From positions 1 through 50,471 of the forward strand of contig JAEZAW010000329.1 of NCBI GenBank assembly GCA_023430315.1: a stretch of DNA of 50,471 nucleotides, in the 5' to 3' direction. The notes below the pieces were generated by a model. The model ran no database searches. It saw only the letters and a list, made by a program, of their open reading frames with translations, and was not told the origin of the DNA. This DNA comes from Pseudomonadota bacterium. GTDB lineage: Bacteria; Pseudomonadota; Alphaproteobacteria; Rhizobiales; Hyphomicrobiaceae. The position numbers and the translations under genes are program-made. How positions within the stretch are numbered: the first letter of the stretch is position 1; each line of letters opens with the position of its first letter. Positions 8,976 through 16,893 of the stretch are shown one piece after another.

Positions 8976-10070
8976 GTGCATGATGGTGCCAACGCTCCTC
9001 ATCATAGTCCGCGACGCGGCGAAGACGAATACAACGCGTTCGGTCTTATCAGCATCGGCGACGTTATAGATTTCTTCTATCGCTACTTCCTGCTCATTTC
9101 AGCGACGACGTTAGCCGGCATTGCCGTTGCGATGGCTTATATCCTTACGGCGTCGTCGTTATACACCGCCCACGGTCAGCTGCTCATCGATGTCAAGGTG
9201 CTACACCTCGCCACCGAGCAATGGCGTGAAGCGGGGCAGGTTCTTGATGCCGCGCAGATCGAGAGCCAGATTGCCGTTCTGAGATCTGAGCCCGTTGCAC
9301 AGTCTGTAGCTCGGCACCTGAATCTGCAGAACGATCCGGCACTGCTCGCGGGCCCAGCTGGCTCGCCCGGATCCGCGTCGTCGTCGACGTCCGCTCCCGA
9401 TGGGGCAGCACCATCGGAGGCGGAACGATTGGCGCGAGCCACTTCCCTCATTCAGGGAGGGCTCGGCATTCGCCGCGTCGGCTTCTCGTACGTGCTCGAG
9501 ATTTCCTATACATCTCCCGATCCTGTGTTTGCAGCCCGCGCCGCCAACGCGTACATGCAGGCCTACATTGACGACCAGATCGAGATGCGAGCTGGAGCAG
9601 CCCGCCACGGCAGCGAGTGGCTTGAAAGGCGCATAGGCTTGCTTCGCCTTCAGATGAACGAAGCAGCGTTGAAGGTGCAGGAATTCAAGGCACGACGGGA
9701 CTACAGCATCATCGGTAGAGGCCCCGCCGGCGAGGGCGCTGACGAGAAAAAGGCCAGTCCACGAAAGGGTATCACCGAGACCATCGAGGAGCTGGAAGCT
9801 ACCGCGATGACGTATCGTCGAATGTTCGAAAGTGCACTTCAGGCCTACACCGAGGCGGAGCAGCGTCAGTCCTATACTGTCGATACCGCCCGCATTATCG
9901 CAACAGCCAAGCCGCCGAGCTCGAAAAGCTATCCGAAGAGGAAGCAGGCACTGGTTGCGGCCGTCGCGCTGGGATTGCTTTTAGGTATTGGCATCGCTCT
10001 GCTTCGCGAGGCATTCCGTTTCGTCCGCGCCAGCCGTGCCACGAGGCGGGAGCTTCAAGATGTCAGGTGA
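8976..10070 (+). CDS. Wzz/GumC-type polysaccharide co-polymerase without kinase domain
   Basis: A 364-residue inner-membrane chain-length regulator. One transmembrane helix lies near residues 30-55 (FFYRYFLLISATTLAGIAVA) and one near 325-348 (ALVAAVALGLLLGIGIAL), bracketing a periplasmic domain with predicted coiled-coil (about 205-300). The GDVIDFFYRYF start and the proline-containing ATAKPPSSKSYPKRK before the second helix are typical of PF02706-type proteins. The protein ends about 15 residues after the second helix with no Walker A/B or tyrosine cluster, so any BY-kinase partner is encoded elsewhere. Start is GTG at 8976. Its 3' end overlaps the opposing GMC oxidoreductase by 8 bases. It probably works with the OPX protein at 47578-49053. 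Confidence 0.88.
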   Translation: MHDGANAPHHSPRRGEDEYNAFGLISIGDVIDFFYRYFLLISATTLAGIAVAMAYILTASSLYTAHGQLLIDVKVLHLATEQWREAGQVLDAAQIESQIAVLRSEPVAQSVARHLNLQNDPALLAGPAGSPGSASSSTSAPDGAAPSEAERLARATSLIQGGLGIRRVGFSYVLEISYTSPDPVFAARAANAYMQAYIDDQIEMRAGAARHGSEWLERRIGLLRLQMNEAALKVQEFKARRDYSIIGRGPAGEGADEKKASPRKGITETIEELEATAMTYRRMFESALQAYTEAEQRQSYTVDTARIIATAKPPSSKSYPKRKQALVAAVALGLLLGIGIALLREAFRFVRASRATRRELQDVR

Positions 10071-11715
10071 TACCGCGATCGCCTTGGGACAGTGAGGCAA
10101 CGTGCCCCGCAAGACGAAGGGCAAGCGCGGTCGTGAGCAGCGTTGGATTGCCCTGGCCTGATGTTGGAAACACGCTGCCAGAAGCAATGAACAGATTGTC
10201 GAGGCCGTGCACCTTGCAGTCCGGATCGACGATGCTCTGCTTCGGATCGGTGCCCATGCGCGTTAGGCCCAGTTGGTGATAGCCGTCCGTCGCCTGCTCG
10301 AGCACCCGGGCGGCGCGCGCCTCTGGCGGATCAAGATACACCAGTTTAGCTCTACCCGTGCTCCTGAGAGCTCGATCGAGCACCTCGTGAGCGCGAACGG
10401 TCGACTGGATGTCCTTATCGGCGAAGCGCAGATCGATGCGCATTCGCGGCAGTCCGAAGCTGTCGATGCCCTCACCGAGGGTCACGCGGCTTTCCCTGTT
10501 GGGCGCCACCTCGGCATGATAGGTGAGCAGGTACTCCAGGCTGTCGTCCTGATGCAGCAGCTCGCCGATCGCCTGGTGCGCCCGGACCTTCCCGCCTACA
10601 GCGCGCATGGTACCCAACGCGGTGTGCACCGGCGCGCGCGTGAGATTTAGTACGTGCGCCATGTAGTGTCGCGGCTTTGGACCTAGAGAGGCGCGGCGGA
10701 GCGGCTTCGAAAGGAACAGGGATCCGATGACTGGAAGGGCTAAGGCCAGATAGGCGGCAGACAGGATGCCGTTGGCATGCGTTGGGTCGTAGAACGCACG
10801 CGCGCCGGCCCAGAGCACGATGTTCTGAAGGCGTTCGGAGAGCTGCACCTCCCTCGTGAGGCTGAAGCGCCGCTGGACGGACTTGGCTCCCTCGATTGCA
10901 AGTGGCTTGAAGTAGGCGGCGTCTGCCCGGGTGCAGAATCGAATGGACGAAATCCAGCCGGTCAAATGGCCCATGTAGTAGCGGCCGAGTACCCCGTCGA
11001 CGCCCCCGAAGTGATCGGGCCAGTGCCTTTGCGTCGCGAGCAGAAGTTGCGTGGATCTCAGGCCTCCACCGGCGAGAGCGACGCGCGGCGGACGCAAGGT
11101 CTTGATGCGACCTCGGTTGCGCACCGCGATGGCCTCGACCTTCCGGCCATCTATGCCGAGATCGAGCCCGACGACCGAGCTGTCGAGGCACATGGTGATA
11201 GCCTTCGACTTAGCAAAGTGGTCCCAGTGGCTCACGCCGAGCCGTGGTTGCTGCGATGCGTACAGGCGGTTATTGAGCTCGACGCCATCGAGCCGTCGCC
11301 ATGCTTCGTCGACCGGCAGAACGTGATCGATGCGGCAGTTCAGAATGCTTGCCGCCTTTTCGTAGTGGCGCGCGAGCTCGCTGTGCGCAACGGGCCAACC
11401 GGATTCCGGGATGTGTTCGCGCACTTCGAAATCGATATCGTCGAACCGAGTGCATAGTCCCGACCAGCCCCAGGATGTCCCCCCGAAAGCACTTTGTGTC
11501 GTGACGTTGAGCGGCGCGTGATGCGCGGGGGAAAGGATCTCCGTCTCGGACTTGGGGATGCATCCTTCGTCCTTCCTTCCGCCCGCCTCCAACACGAGCA
11601 CCTTGAGGCCGAGGTTTTCGCACTCGAGCGCAAGCGCTAGCCCGGCTGGACCGGTTCCGACAACGCAGATGTCGCAGTCGATTTCTTCGGCCGGCACCTC
11701 AGGGAGCACAGTCAT
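10063..11715 (-). CDS. GMC-family FAD-dependent oxidoreductase 1
   Basis: A 550-residue flavoprotein of the glucose-methanol-choline oxidoreductase family. The N-terminal dinucleotide fold is CDICVVGTGPAGLALALE ending in the acidic LEAGG; SAFGGTSWGWSGLC is the FAD-contacting loop; the C-terminal block has YHQLGLTRMG with the catalytic-type histidine, then VDPDCKVHGLDNLFI and SVFPTSGQGNPT. Family members oxidise alcohol groups, often of sugars. The start is ATG at 11715 with AGGAGG at about 11721-11726. It is the first of three GMC enzymes in this window. No signal peptide is visible, so it is predicted cytoplasmic. The substrate is unknown; a sugar nucleotide or lipid-linked sugar is plausible from context. 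Confidence 0.9.
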   Translation of the reverse strand: MTVLPEVPAEEIDCDICVVGTGPAGLALALECENLGLKVLVLEAGGRKDEGCIPKSETEILSPAHHAPLNVTTQSAFGGTSWGWSGLCTRFDDIDFEVREHIPESGWPVAHSELARHYEKAASILNCRIDHVLPVDEAWRRLDGVELNNRLYASQQPRLGVSHWDHFAKSKAITMCLDSSVVGLDLGIDGRKVEAIAVRNRGRIKTLRPPRVALAGGGLRSTQLLLATQRHWPDHFGGVDGVLGRYYMGHLTGWISSIRFCTRADAAYFKPLAIEGAKSVQRRFSLTREVQLSERLQNIVLWAGARAFYDPTHANGILSAAYLALALPVIGSLFLSKPLRRASLGPKPRHYMAHVLNLTRAPVHTALGTMRAVGGKVRAHQAIGELLHQDDSLEYLLTYHAEVAPNRESRVTLGEGIDSFGLPRMRIDLRFADKDIQSTVRAHEVLDRALRSTGRAKLVYLDPPEARAARVLEQATDGYHQLGLTRMGTDPKQSIVDPDCKVHGLDNLFIASGSVFPTSGQGNPTLLTTALALRLAGHVASLSQGDRGIT

Positions 11716-11835
11716 GGACGGCCTCCTCGAAACGGTCCATTCCAAATGGTGCCGAGGCCATCTCGTCAGGAGTGCAAGGCGCCTGCCTTGGCCGCGAGGC
11801 TTGTGTGGGAGAGACGCCGTCTCGCGACTGGAAAT

Positions 11836-11850
11836 GAATGAAGTTCATTC
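11836..11850. repeat. 15-bp perfect inverted repeat, possible operator
   Basis: GAATGAAGTTCATTC reads the same on both strands around the central base. It abuts a TATGAT hexamer and would overlap the -35/-10 spacer of that putative promoter, a common place for a repressor site. Confidence 0.45.
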
Positions 11851-11887
11851 TATGATGCCGTTGCTATTATTAAATTTTTTCATCTTG

Positions 11888-11901
11888 GCTACTCGAGTAG
11901 C
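11888..11901. repeat. 14-bp perfect palindrome
   Basis: GCTACTCGAGTAGC is fully self-complementary and lies 37 bases after the first inverted repeat in the same divergent spacer. It may be a second regulator site; no function is shown. Confidence 0.4.
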
Positions 11902-12182
11902 GCTTAATTACCGTCGATCCTGGAACCGTCCTAGCCGAAATGCGATGTTCAAGAAATTGCTAAGTGAGGCGGGCCCAATGTTGATTGTGCGGATTGACAC
12001 TGATGCCGCAGTGCCTCCCGCCACTTGTTGCCATGCTCGTATCCTCAATCTCAATGAACTCTGTGCTTCGTAGAACACCTGCGTGGTGCCTACATTTGCT
12101 TGTGCATTGAACGGGTGCAGAGCCGGTACAGGTGTGGGCGAGCGTCGGTATTGTCGGAAGCGCGCATGAACGGGAGTTACAC

Positions 12183-13235
12183 GTGCCGGCGTCAAGTAAA
12201 CCTTTTGTCAGTATCGTGATGCCGGCGCTCAACGAGGAGCGTTACATTGCCGATGCCATCTCGTCGATCCTCCCGCAGCCGGGCTCGTTGGACTATGAGC
12301 TGCTCGTGCTCGATGGTGGCAGCAGCGACCGGACGCGCGAGATCGTGCAGGGATTAGCGGAACGACATTCCGAGATCAGGCTGCTGCACAATGAGCGCCG
12401 CATTCAGTCGGCGGCCCTGAACATTGCGGCGGAGGCTTGCGACACGCGTGCGGCGATCCTCGTGCGTGCGGACTGCCACGCCAAGTATCCCCCCGATTTT
12501 GCTGCGCGCTGTGCCGATACGATGCTTAGCACCGAGAGCGCATCCGTCGTCGTTCCCATGCGCGCCGTAGGCCGCCAGCCGGTCCAGAGGGGGATCGCGG
12601 CGGCGCAGAACAGTCGGCTCGGCAATGGCGGCTCGCAGCATCGCATGTCGGGCCGATCGGGCTATGTCGATCATGGCCATCATGCCGCGTTCGACCGCGC
12701 GGTATTCCGCTCCCTCGGGGGCTACGACGAGACTGCGCCCTACAACGAGGATGCGGAGTTCGACGCCCGCCTGACGGCTTCGGGACGCCGCATATACCTC
12801 GATGGCTCTCTGACCATCGACTACTTTCCGAGAGCGAGCCTCCGCACGCTGGCGCATCAGTACTTCCGGCATGGCTGGGGCCGCGCCAATACCCTCCTCA
12901 AGCATGCCAAGACGCCAAAGCTGCGCCAGATAGTGCCCGTGCTGGTGTTGGCCGTCGTCGTTGCCGGGGTGCTGTTGTGGCCTTTCGCGGGGTTCATCGC
13001 GCTGTTGCCGATGCTCCTTTACGCTGCGGCCTGCCTCCTATGGGCGATCCTCCTGGCCGGACAGTCGCGGGATGCTGCCGTTCTGCTGGCGGCCCCCGCT
13101 GCCATCGTCATGCACATGAGCTGGGCTTGCGGCTTCGTCGTCCGCGTGGCCGAGCGCAGGCTTCCCGGTCTCGTCGCACGCCTGCGCAATCTTGCTGGCG
13201 GAGCCCCCAAACGCGATGCCGGCAACAAGGCTTGA
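12183..13235 (+). CDS. exoA: ExoA-like succinoglycan-type glycosyltransferase
   Basis: A 350-residue GT2 enzyme with a C-terminal membrane part. The catalytic domain shows FVSIVMPALNEERYIADAI, ELLVLDGGSSDRTREIV and RADCHAKYPPDF (the DxD equivalent), followed by MSGRSGYVDHGHHAAFD and SLGGYDETAPYNEDAEFD, a stretch I recognise from ExoA, which adds the second sugar (a beta-1,3 glucose) in succinoglycan assembly. Residues about 255-335 contain three to four hydrophobic helices. The start is GTG at 12183, preceded by ACGGGAG at 12168-12174; an in-frame GTG at 12132 would add 17 residues without a good ribosome site. Whether the donor is UDP-glucose here is inferred from the family. Confidence 0.87.
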   Translation: MPASSKPFVSIVMPALNEERYIADAISSILPQPGSLDYELLVLDGGSSDRTREIVQGLAERHSEIRLLHNERRIQSAALNIAAEACDTRAAILVRADCHAKYPPDFAARCADTMLSTESASVVVPMRAVGRQPVQRGIAAAQNSRLGNGGSQHRMSGRSGYVDHGHHAAFDRAVFRSLGGYDETAPYNEDAEFDARLTASGRRIYLDGSLTIDYFPRASLRTLAHQYFRHGWGRANTLLKHAKTPKLRQIVPVLVLAVVVAGVLLWPFAGFIALLPMLLYAAACLLWAILLAGQSRDAAVLLAAPAAIVMHMSWACGFVVRVAERRLPGLVARLRNLAGGAPKRDAGNKA

Positions 13236-13532
13236 GAATGTTAACGCCCGGACCGGCCACGCCCGCAGGCGGGTTGCCGTATCCCGGAATGGCGCGGGCC
13301 TTGCATGAAAATCTTACCTGTACGGCCGCCATCCGTTTGCGCCGGGCAGGGTTCGGCTAGGAAAGGCCTGGATGGGTTTGACACTATCGTGTTGTAACGT
13401 GTCGACCTGAAGCTGTCGGGCTGACGTTCGACGCACCTGCATTTGGTATCGAAGTTAATGAACGGGCCGGCAAGGCACATGGATTACTCCGCCGCAGATC
13501 GTGCCTGGGGGAATAGAGCAGGGGGAGAGCGC
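13236..13532. other. Intergenic region with a sigma-54-like promoter
   Basis: A 297-base spacer between the ExoA-like gene and the HAD-UbiA gene. It holds a GC-rich dyad (CCCGC/GCGGG around 13262-13273), a close sigma-54 promoter match at 13290-13305, and a TTGACA hexamer at 13378-13383 without an acceptable -10 box, followed by an ACAC-TATC-GTGT dyad at 13381-13392. Confidence 0.5.
13290..13305 (+). promoter_or_regulatory. Putative sigma-54 (RpoN) promoter for the UbiA-GtrA-GT87 operon
   Basis: TGGCGCGGGCCTTGCA matches the -24/-12 consensus TGGCAC-N5-TTGCA with a single change (A to G) and the invariant GG and GC at the correct spacing. Transcription would start near 13316, leaving a leader of about 217 bases before the ATG at 13533. 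Confidence 0.55.
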
Positions 13533-15002
13533 ATGCCAGCCGTCGACCAGCCGGGCACCGGGCAGGTCGCCTCAACCCCGGTTCCGTTACTGATCGACCT
13601 GGATCATTCCCTGATCCGTACCGACCTGCTCATGGAGACGGCGCTGGCCTATGTTGGCGCCAACCCTCTTCGCGTCTTCCATCTCGCCGCATGGCTCTTG
13701 AGCGGGCGCGCCTTCCTCAAAAGAAAGCTCGCCGAGGCCGTCGACCTCGAGCCAGAGCTGATCCCGGTCAACGAGAAGGTGGTCGAGCTCGCTACGGAGG
13801 CAAAGAGCGAAGGTCGGCCCGTCTACCTGGTCACGGCCAGCGATGCGCTCATTGCCCAGAAGATCGCCGACCGCTTCGGCTTCTTCGACGGTGTCATCTC
13901 GAGCGATGGCACCACCAACCTGAAGGGGAGCCGCAAGGCGGATTTCGTCACGGAGCATTTCCCCGAAGGCTATGACTATGTCGGCGACAGCGCCGCCGAC
14001 CTTCACGTCTGGCGCAAGGCGAGGAAGGTCATCGCCGTCGCTCCCGGCGCGGCCACGCTGCGCAAGGTGCAGGCGCTCGGCAAGCCCACGACCGTCATTG
14101 AAGGCAACTCGCGCATCCGCGCGCTGATCAAGGCTGCCCGCTTTCATCAGTGGGCGAAGAACACGCTAATCTTCGTGCCCGCTGTCCTGAGCGGTACGAT
14201 CCTCGATCCCGTGACGGTAATCAATTGCGGGCTCGCCTTTCTGGCGCTCGGGTTCGTCGCTCTCGGGACCTACCTCGTCAATGACCTTCTCGACATCAAT
14301 CATGATCGTCGTCATTGGTCGAAGCGTTTCCGGCCGATTGCGGCCGGCGATCTGCCCATAGGCATGGCCATTGCGGCCGCTGTCGTCTCGATTGCGGGAG
14401 GCCTCGCGATCGGCGCCGCCGTGAGCCTTGGCGTGCTCGGGGCGCTCGTGTCTTACCTGGTGCTGACGCTCGCCTACTCGATGCACATTAAGCGCGTGGC
14501 GATCCTCGACGTGGTCGTGCTCGCGACGCTATTCACGCTCCGCCTCGCGATCGGCATTGCGGCCGCCGACGTGTTCGCATCGCCATGGCTCCTGGTCTTC
14601 TCCATGGCGCTGTTCACGTCGCTCTCGATTGCCAAGCGCTATACGGAGATCCAGCGGACAGCAGCCAAAGGCGATACGACCGTCTCCGGCCGCGGCTACA
14701 TCACGGCGGATGCGCCGCTCGTGCTCGGCCTCGGACTTGCGACCGGCACGGCCTCGGTGCTCATCCTGGTGCTCTTCCTGATTTTCGATGCCTTCCAGCG
14801 CGACATCTACACCAATCCACATTGGCTGTGGTTGTTCCCGATCGTCATCTTTCTCTGGATCGGACGGATCTGGCTGATCAGTCAGCGCGGCGAGCTGAAC
14901 GATGACCCCGTCGTCTTCGCGCTCAAGGATCGCCAGAGCCTCGTTCTCGGTGTGGTGATGGCGGCGGCGTTCGTGCTCGCATGGCTTGGGGCGCCGCTGT
15001 GA
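13533..15002 (+). CDS. HAD-UbiA fusion: polyprenyl-phosphate phosphoribosyltransferase-like
   Basis: A 489-residue two-domain protein. Residues about 15-210 are a HAD-type phosphatase: LLIDLDHSLIRTD with D22 and D24, YLVTASD as motif II, and DYVGDSAADLHVW as motif IV. Residues about 215-489 are a UbiA-type membrane prenyltransferase with eight to nine helices and the aspartate motif NDLLDINHD (from N250) followed by KRFRPIAAGDLP, the version found in decaprenyl-phosphate 5-phosphoribosyltransferases. The family reaction attaches phosphoribose to polyprenyl phosphate; the HAD part may remove the 5-phosphate. Start ATG 13533 follows AGGGGGAG; upstream in-frame ATG 13479 is less well placed. It overlaps the GtrA gene by four bases (GTGA), so the two are translationally coupled. 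Confidence 0.85.
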   Translation: MPAVDQPGTGQVASTPVPLLIDLDHSLIRTDLLMETALAYVGANPLRVFHLAAWLLSGRAFLKRKLAEAVDLEPELIPVNEKVVELATEAKSEGRPVYLVTASDALIAQKIADRFGFFDGVISSDGTTNLKGSRKADFVTEHFPEGYDYVGDSAADLHVWRKARKVIAVAPGAATLRKVQALGKPTTVIEGNSRIRALIKAARFHQWAKNTLIFVPAVLSGTILDPVTVINCGLAFLALGFVALGTYLVNDLLDINHDRRHWSKRFRPIAAGDLPIGMAIAAAVVSIAGGLAIGAAVSLGVLGALVSYLVLTLAYSMHIKRVAILDVVVLATLFTLRLAIGIAAADVFASPWLLVFSMALFTSLSIAKRYTEIQRTAAKGDTTVSGRGYITADAPLVLGLGLATGTASVLILVLFLIFDAFQRDIYTNPHWLWLFPIVIFLWIGRIWLISQRGELNDDPVVFALKDRQSLVLGVVMAAAFVLAWLGAPL

Positions 15003-15424
15003 ACGCTTCTCCCGCCCACAGCTGGCTGATGAGGATGCCTCAGGGTGCCCGGTTCCTTCTTGCGGGCGGTGGCGCGGCAATGGTGAATTGGCTCGTGCGC
15101 TTTCCGCTGTCCTACATCATGCCCTTCGCGGGCGCGGTTGCGGTTGCGAATATCATCGGCATGGCTTTCGGCTTCGTGGCCTACCGCTTTTTCGTCTTCC
15201 CGGATTCGAACCGGCAGGTTGCCCATCAGGTGCGCGACTTCATCGTCGTGAACCTCGTGAGCATGATTGTCGTCGTGTTGGTATCCGTCGTGTTCGCCGA
15301 CTACGTTCTGCCCTTGCTCGGCTGGCGCTGGCAGGTCGAGGCCATATCGCACGCATTAGGCATTGCTGCCGGCGCCGTGAGCAATTTCTTCGGCCACCGG
15401 CAGTTCAGCTTTGCCCGGCATTGA
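14999..15424 (+). CDS. GtrA-family membrane protein
   Basis: A 141-residue protein with four hydrophobic helices and the GtrA hallmarks ARFLLAGGGAAMVNWLVRF, NIIGMAFGFVAYRFFVF and GAVSNFFGHRQFSF. GtrA proteins are thought to help polyprenyl-phosphate sugars reach the periplasm, or to support the enzyme that makes them. The GTG at 14999 sits in a GTGA overlap with the stop of the HAD-UbiA gene, a strong sign of coupling; an in-frame start at 14981 would lie inside the preceding gene. In mycobacteria a GtrA protein is likewise encoded near the UbiA phosphoribosyltransferase of decaprenyl-phosphate arabinose synthesis, which supports a linked role here. Confidence 0.87.
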   Translation: MNASPAHSWLMRMPQGARFLLAGGGAAMVNWLVRFPLSYIMPFAGAVAVANIIGMAFGFVAYRFFVFPDSNRQVAHQVRDFIVVNLVSMIVVVLVSVVFADYVLPLLGWRWQVEAISHALGIAAGAVSNFFGHRQFSFARH

Positions 15425-16850
15425 TGGCGGGAACCGATTGGCGCACGAGAGCCGCCCTGAGGACGGACAGTTCGGTTTGACGACAGAGATCACGCTCCCG
15501 AAACTCAATGCCGACACTGATCCGGCGCCGCCGGCCGTCGCCGCTTCGTGCATCCGTTGCGTGCTTGCTGTCATCCTGATCGTTATCGGCTCGGTGCTCG
15601 TGGCGAGCGTCGTGGACCATGTGGCGTGGTCGGCGAAGGGCTATGAGCCCTCGCCCTACAACGGCAGCACCTTGCGGTCTCTGCGGGAGACGGCGCGTCC
15701 TGGTATTTCCACGGCCGACTCCTGGAATCCCATGAACGAAGCGCTGCTGGTGGCGCGGTCTGCGGACGGCGACCGCCTGTATCAGAGGCTCTTCTTCGAG
15801 GCCCGGATCAAGTTCCAATACCCACCGACAAGCCTCGTCTATTTCGCCGTTCTCGAGCCGCTCGGGCTGACATCACCGAACACGCTCGATCTGATCAACT
15901 TCGCCGTTTTCGCAATCGGATGCGTTTCGTTTGCGGGGCTGGTCCTGCTGCTGCTCTCACCATCGGTGCGTCCGGCGCCGCCGCGTCATTGGATGCTGGC
16001 GGCGCTGCTGGTGCTTGCGGCAGTGCTCTACTACCCATCGGTACAGGCGCTCAAACTCGGCCAGATACAAGTCTGGATCAACACGCTCTTCGTCGGCGCG
16101 TGCATTGCGTGGCTGAGGGGAGCCAAGGGCACTGCGGGCGCGATGCTCGCCCTTGCCGCGACGATCAAGCCTCAGCTCGGCATTTTCCTGGTGTGGGCCG
16201 TGCTGTGGCGTGAATGGCGGTTTCTCAAGGGATTCCTCATGGCCGGTCTGCCGGTCGGGATCATCTCGCTGCTGTTGTTCGGCGTGCCCAACCACATTGC
16301 CTACCTTGAGGTTCTCTCGTTTCTTTCGAAGCATGGCGAAGCCTACTTCGCCAATCAGTCCGTCAATGGCCTCGTGCATCGCGCGTTCGGCAACGGCATC
16401 AATCTCAGGTCCGACAACACCCTATTTGCACCCGTCGATGCCCGCGTCATCGCAGCGACGTATGTCACGAGCCTCATTCTTTTGGCGATCGCGCTCGCGC
16501 CGGCATTGAAGGCAGGTCAGCGCCGGCCCGGTATTGTGGACTTCGCGATCATGAGCCTTTGCGCGACCATCGCCTCGCCAATTGCCTGGGAGCATCACTA
16601 CGGCGTCCTGCTGCCCCTGGCCGGCATCGCGCTGGTGCTGCTGTGCACGTTGGCCGCCCACCGCGTCGCGCTCGGGGTGCTTACCGTCAGCTGGGTGCTG
16701 ACGGCGAACTACTTGCCCGTAGTAAACCACCTGAGCGACACGTGGCTGAATTTCATCCAGTCGTATCTCTTCTTCGCCGCTCTGATGCTACTCGGGGTAC
16801 TTGTCTACCTGCGGAGGCAGATCGAGACGGGAGCGGTCAAGGCGTGCTGA
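15411..16850 (+). CDS. GT87 / DUF2029-type membrane glycosyltransferase
   Basis: A polytopic membrane protein of up to 479 residues with about ten to twelve helices. The blocks RIKFQYPPTSLVYFA, LKLGQIQVWINTLFVGA and ALAATIKPQLGIFLVW are typical of GT87 (DUF2029), a GT-C family that uses polyprenyl-phosphate sugars in the periplasm. The segment SPIAWEHHYGVLLP near residue 395 is also a family feature. The start is uncertain: the frame opens with TTG at 15411, overlapping GtrA by 14 bases, while TTG at 15477 has GAGGA upstream and would give 457 residues. Its place behind the UbiA and GtrA genes suggests it consumes the lipid-linked sugar they produce. Confidence 0.82.
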   Translation: MPGIDGGNRLAHESRPEDGQFGLTTEITLPKLNADTDPAPPAVAASCIRCVLAVILIVIGSVLVASVVDHVAWSAKGYEPSPYNGSTLRSLRETARPGISTADSWNPMNEALLVARSADGDRLYQRLFFEARIKFQYPPTSLVYFAVLEPLGLTSPNTLDLINFAVFAIGCVSFAGLVLLLLSPSVRPAPPRHWMLAALLVLAAVLYYPSVQALKLGQIQVWINTLFVGACIAWLRGAKGTAGAMLALAATIKPQLGIFLVWAVLWREWRFLKGFLMAGLPVGIISLLLFGVPNHIAYLEVLSFLSKHGEAYFANQSVNGLVHRAFGNGINLRSDNTLFAPVDARVIAATYVTSLILLAIALAPALKAGQRRPGIVDFAIMSLCATIASPIAWEHHYGVLLPLAGIALVLLCTLAAHRVALGVLTVSWVLTANYLPVVNHLSDTWLNFIQSYLFFAALMLLGVLVYLRRQIETGAVKAC

Positions 16851-16893
16851 ACGACACCGGCACTGCATGAGTCCTTGCGGTTCGCCGCGGCCT

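Larger units (their letters stand above)
11716..12182. other. Divergent intergenic region with two perfect inverted repeats
   Basis: A 467-base spacer between GMC oxidoreductase 1 (minus) and the ExoA-like gene (plus). It contains GAATGAAGTTCATTC at 11836-11850 (7-1-7 inverted repeat), directly followed by TATGAT at 11851-11856 that could serve as a -10 box with a poor -35 (CTGGAA, 17 bases upstream), an AT-rich stretch at about 11865-11885, and the 14-bp palindrome GCTACTCGAGTAGC at 11888-11901. I see no credible small gene here. Confidence 0.5.

Noticed and set aside
13378..13400. TTGACA as a sigma-70 promoter for the HAD-UbiA gene
   Set aside because: No acceptable -10 hexamer occurs 16-18 bases downstream.
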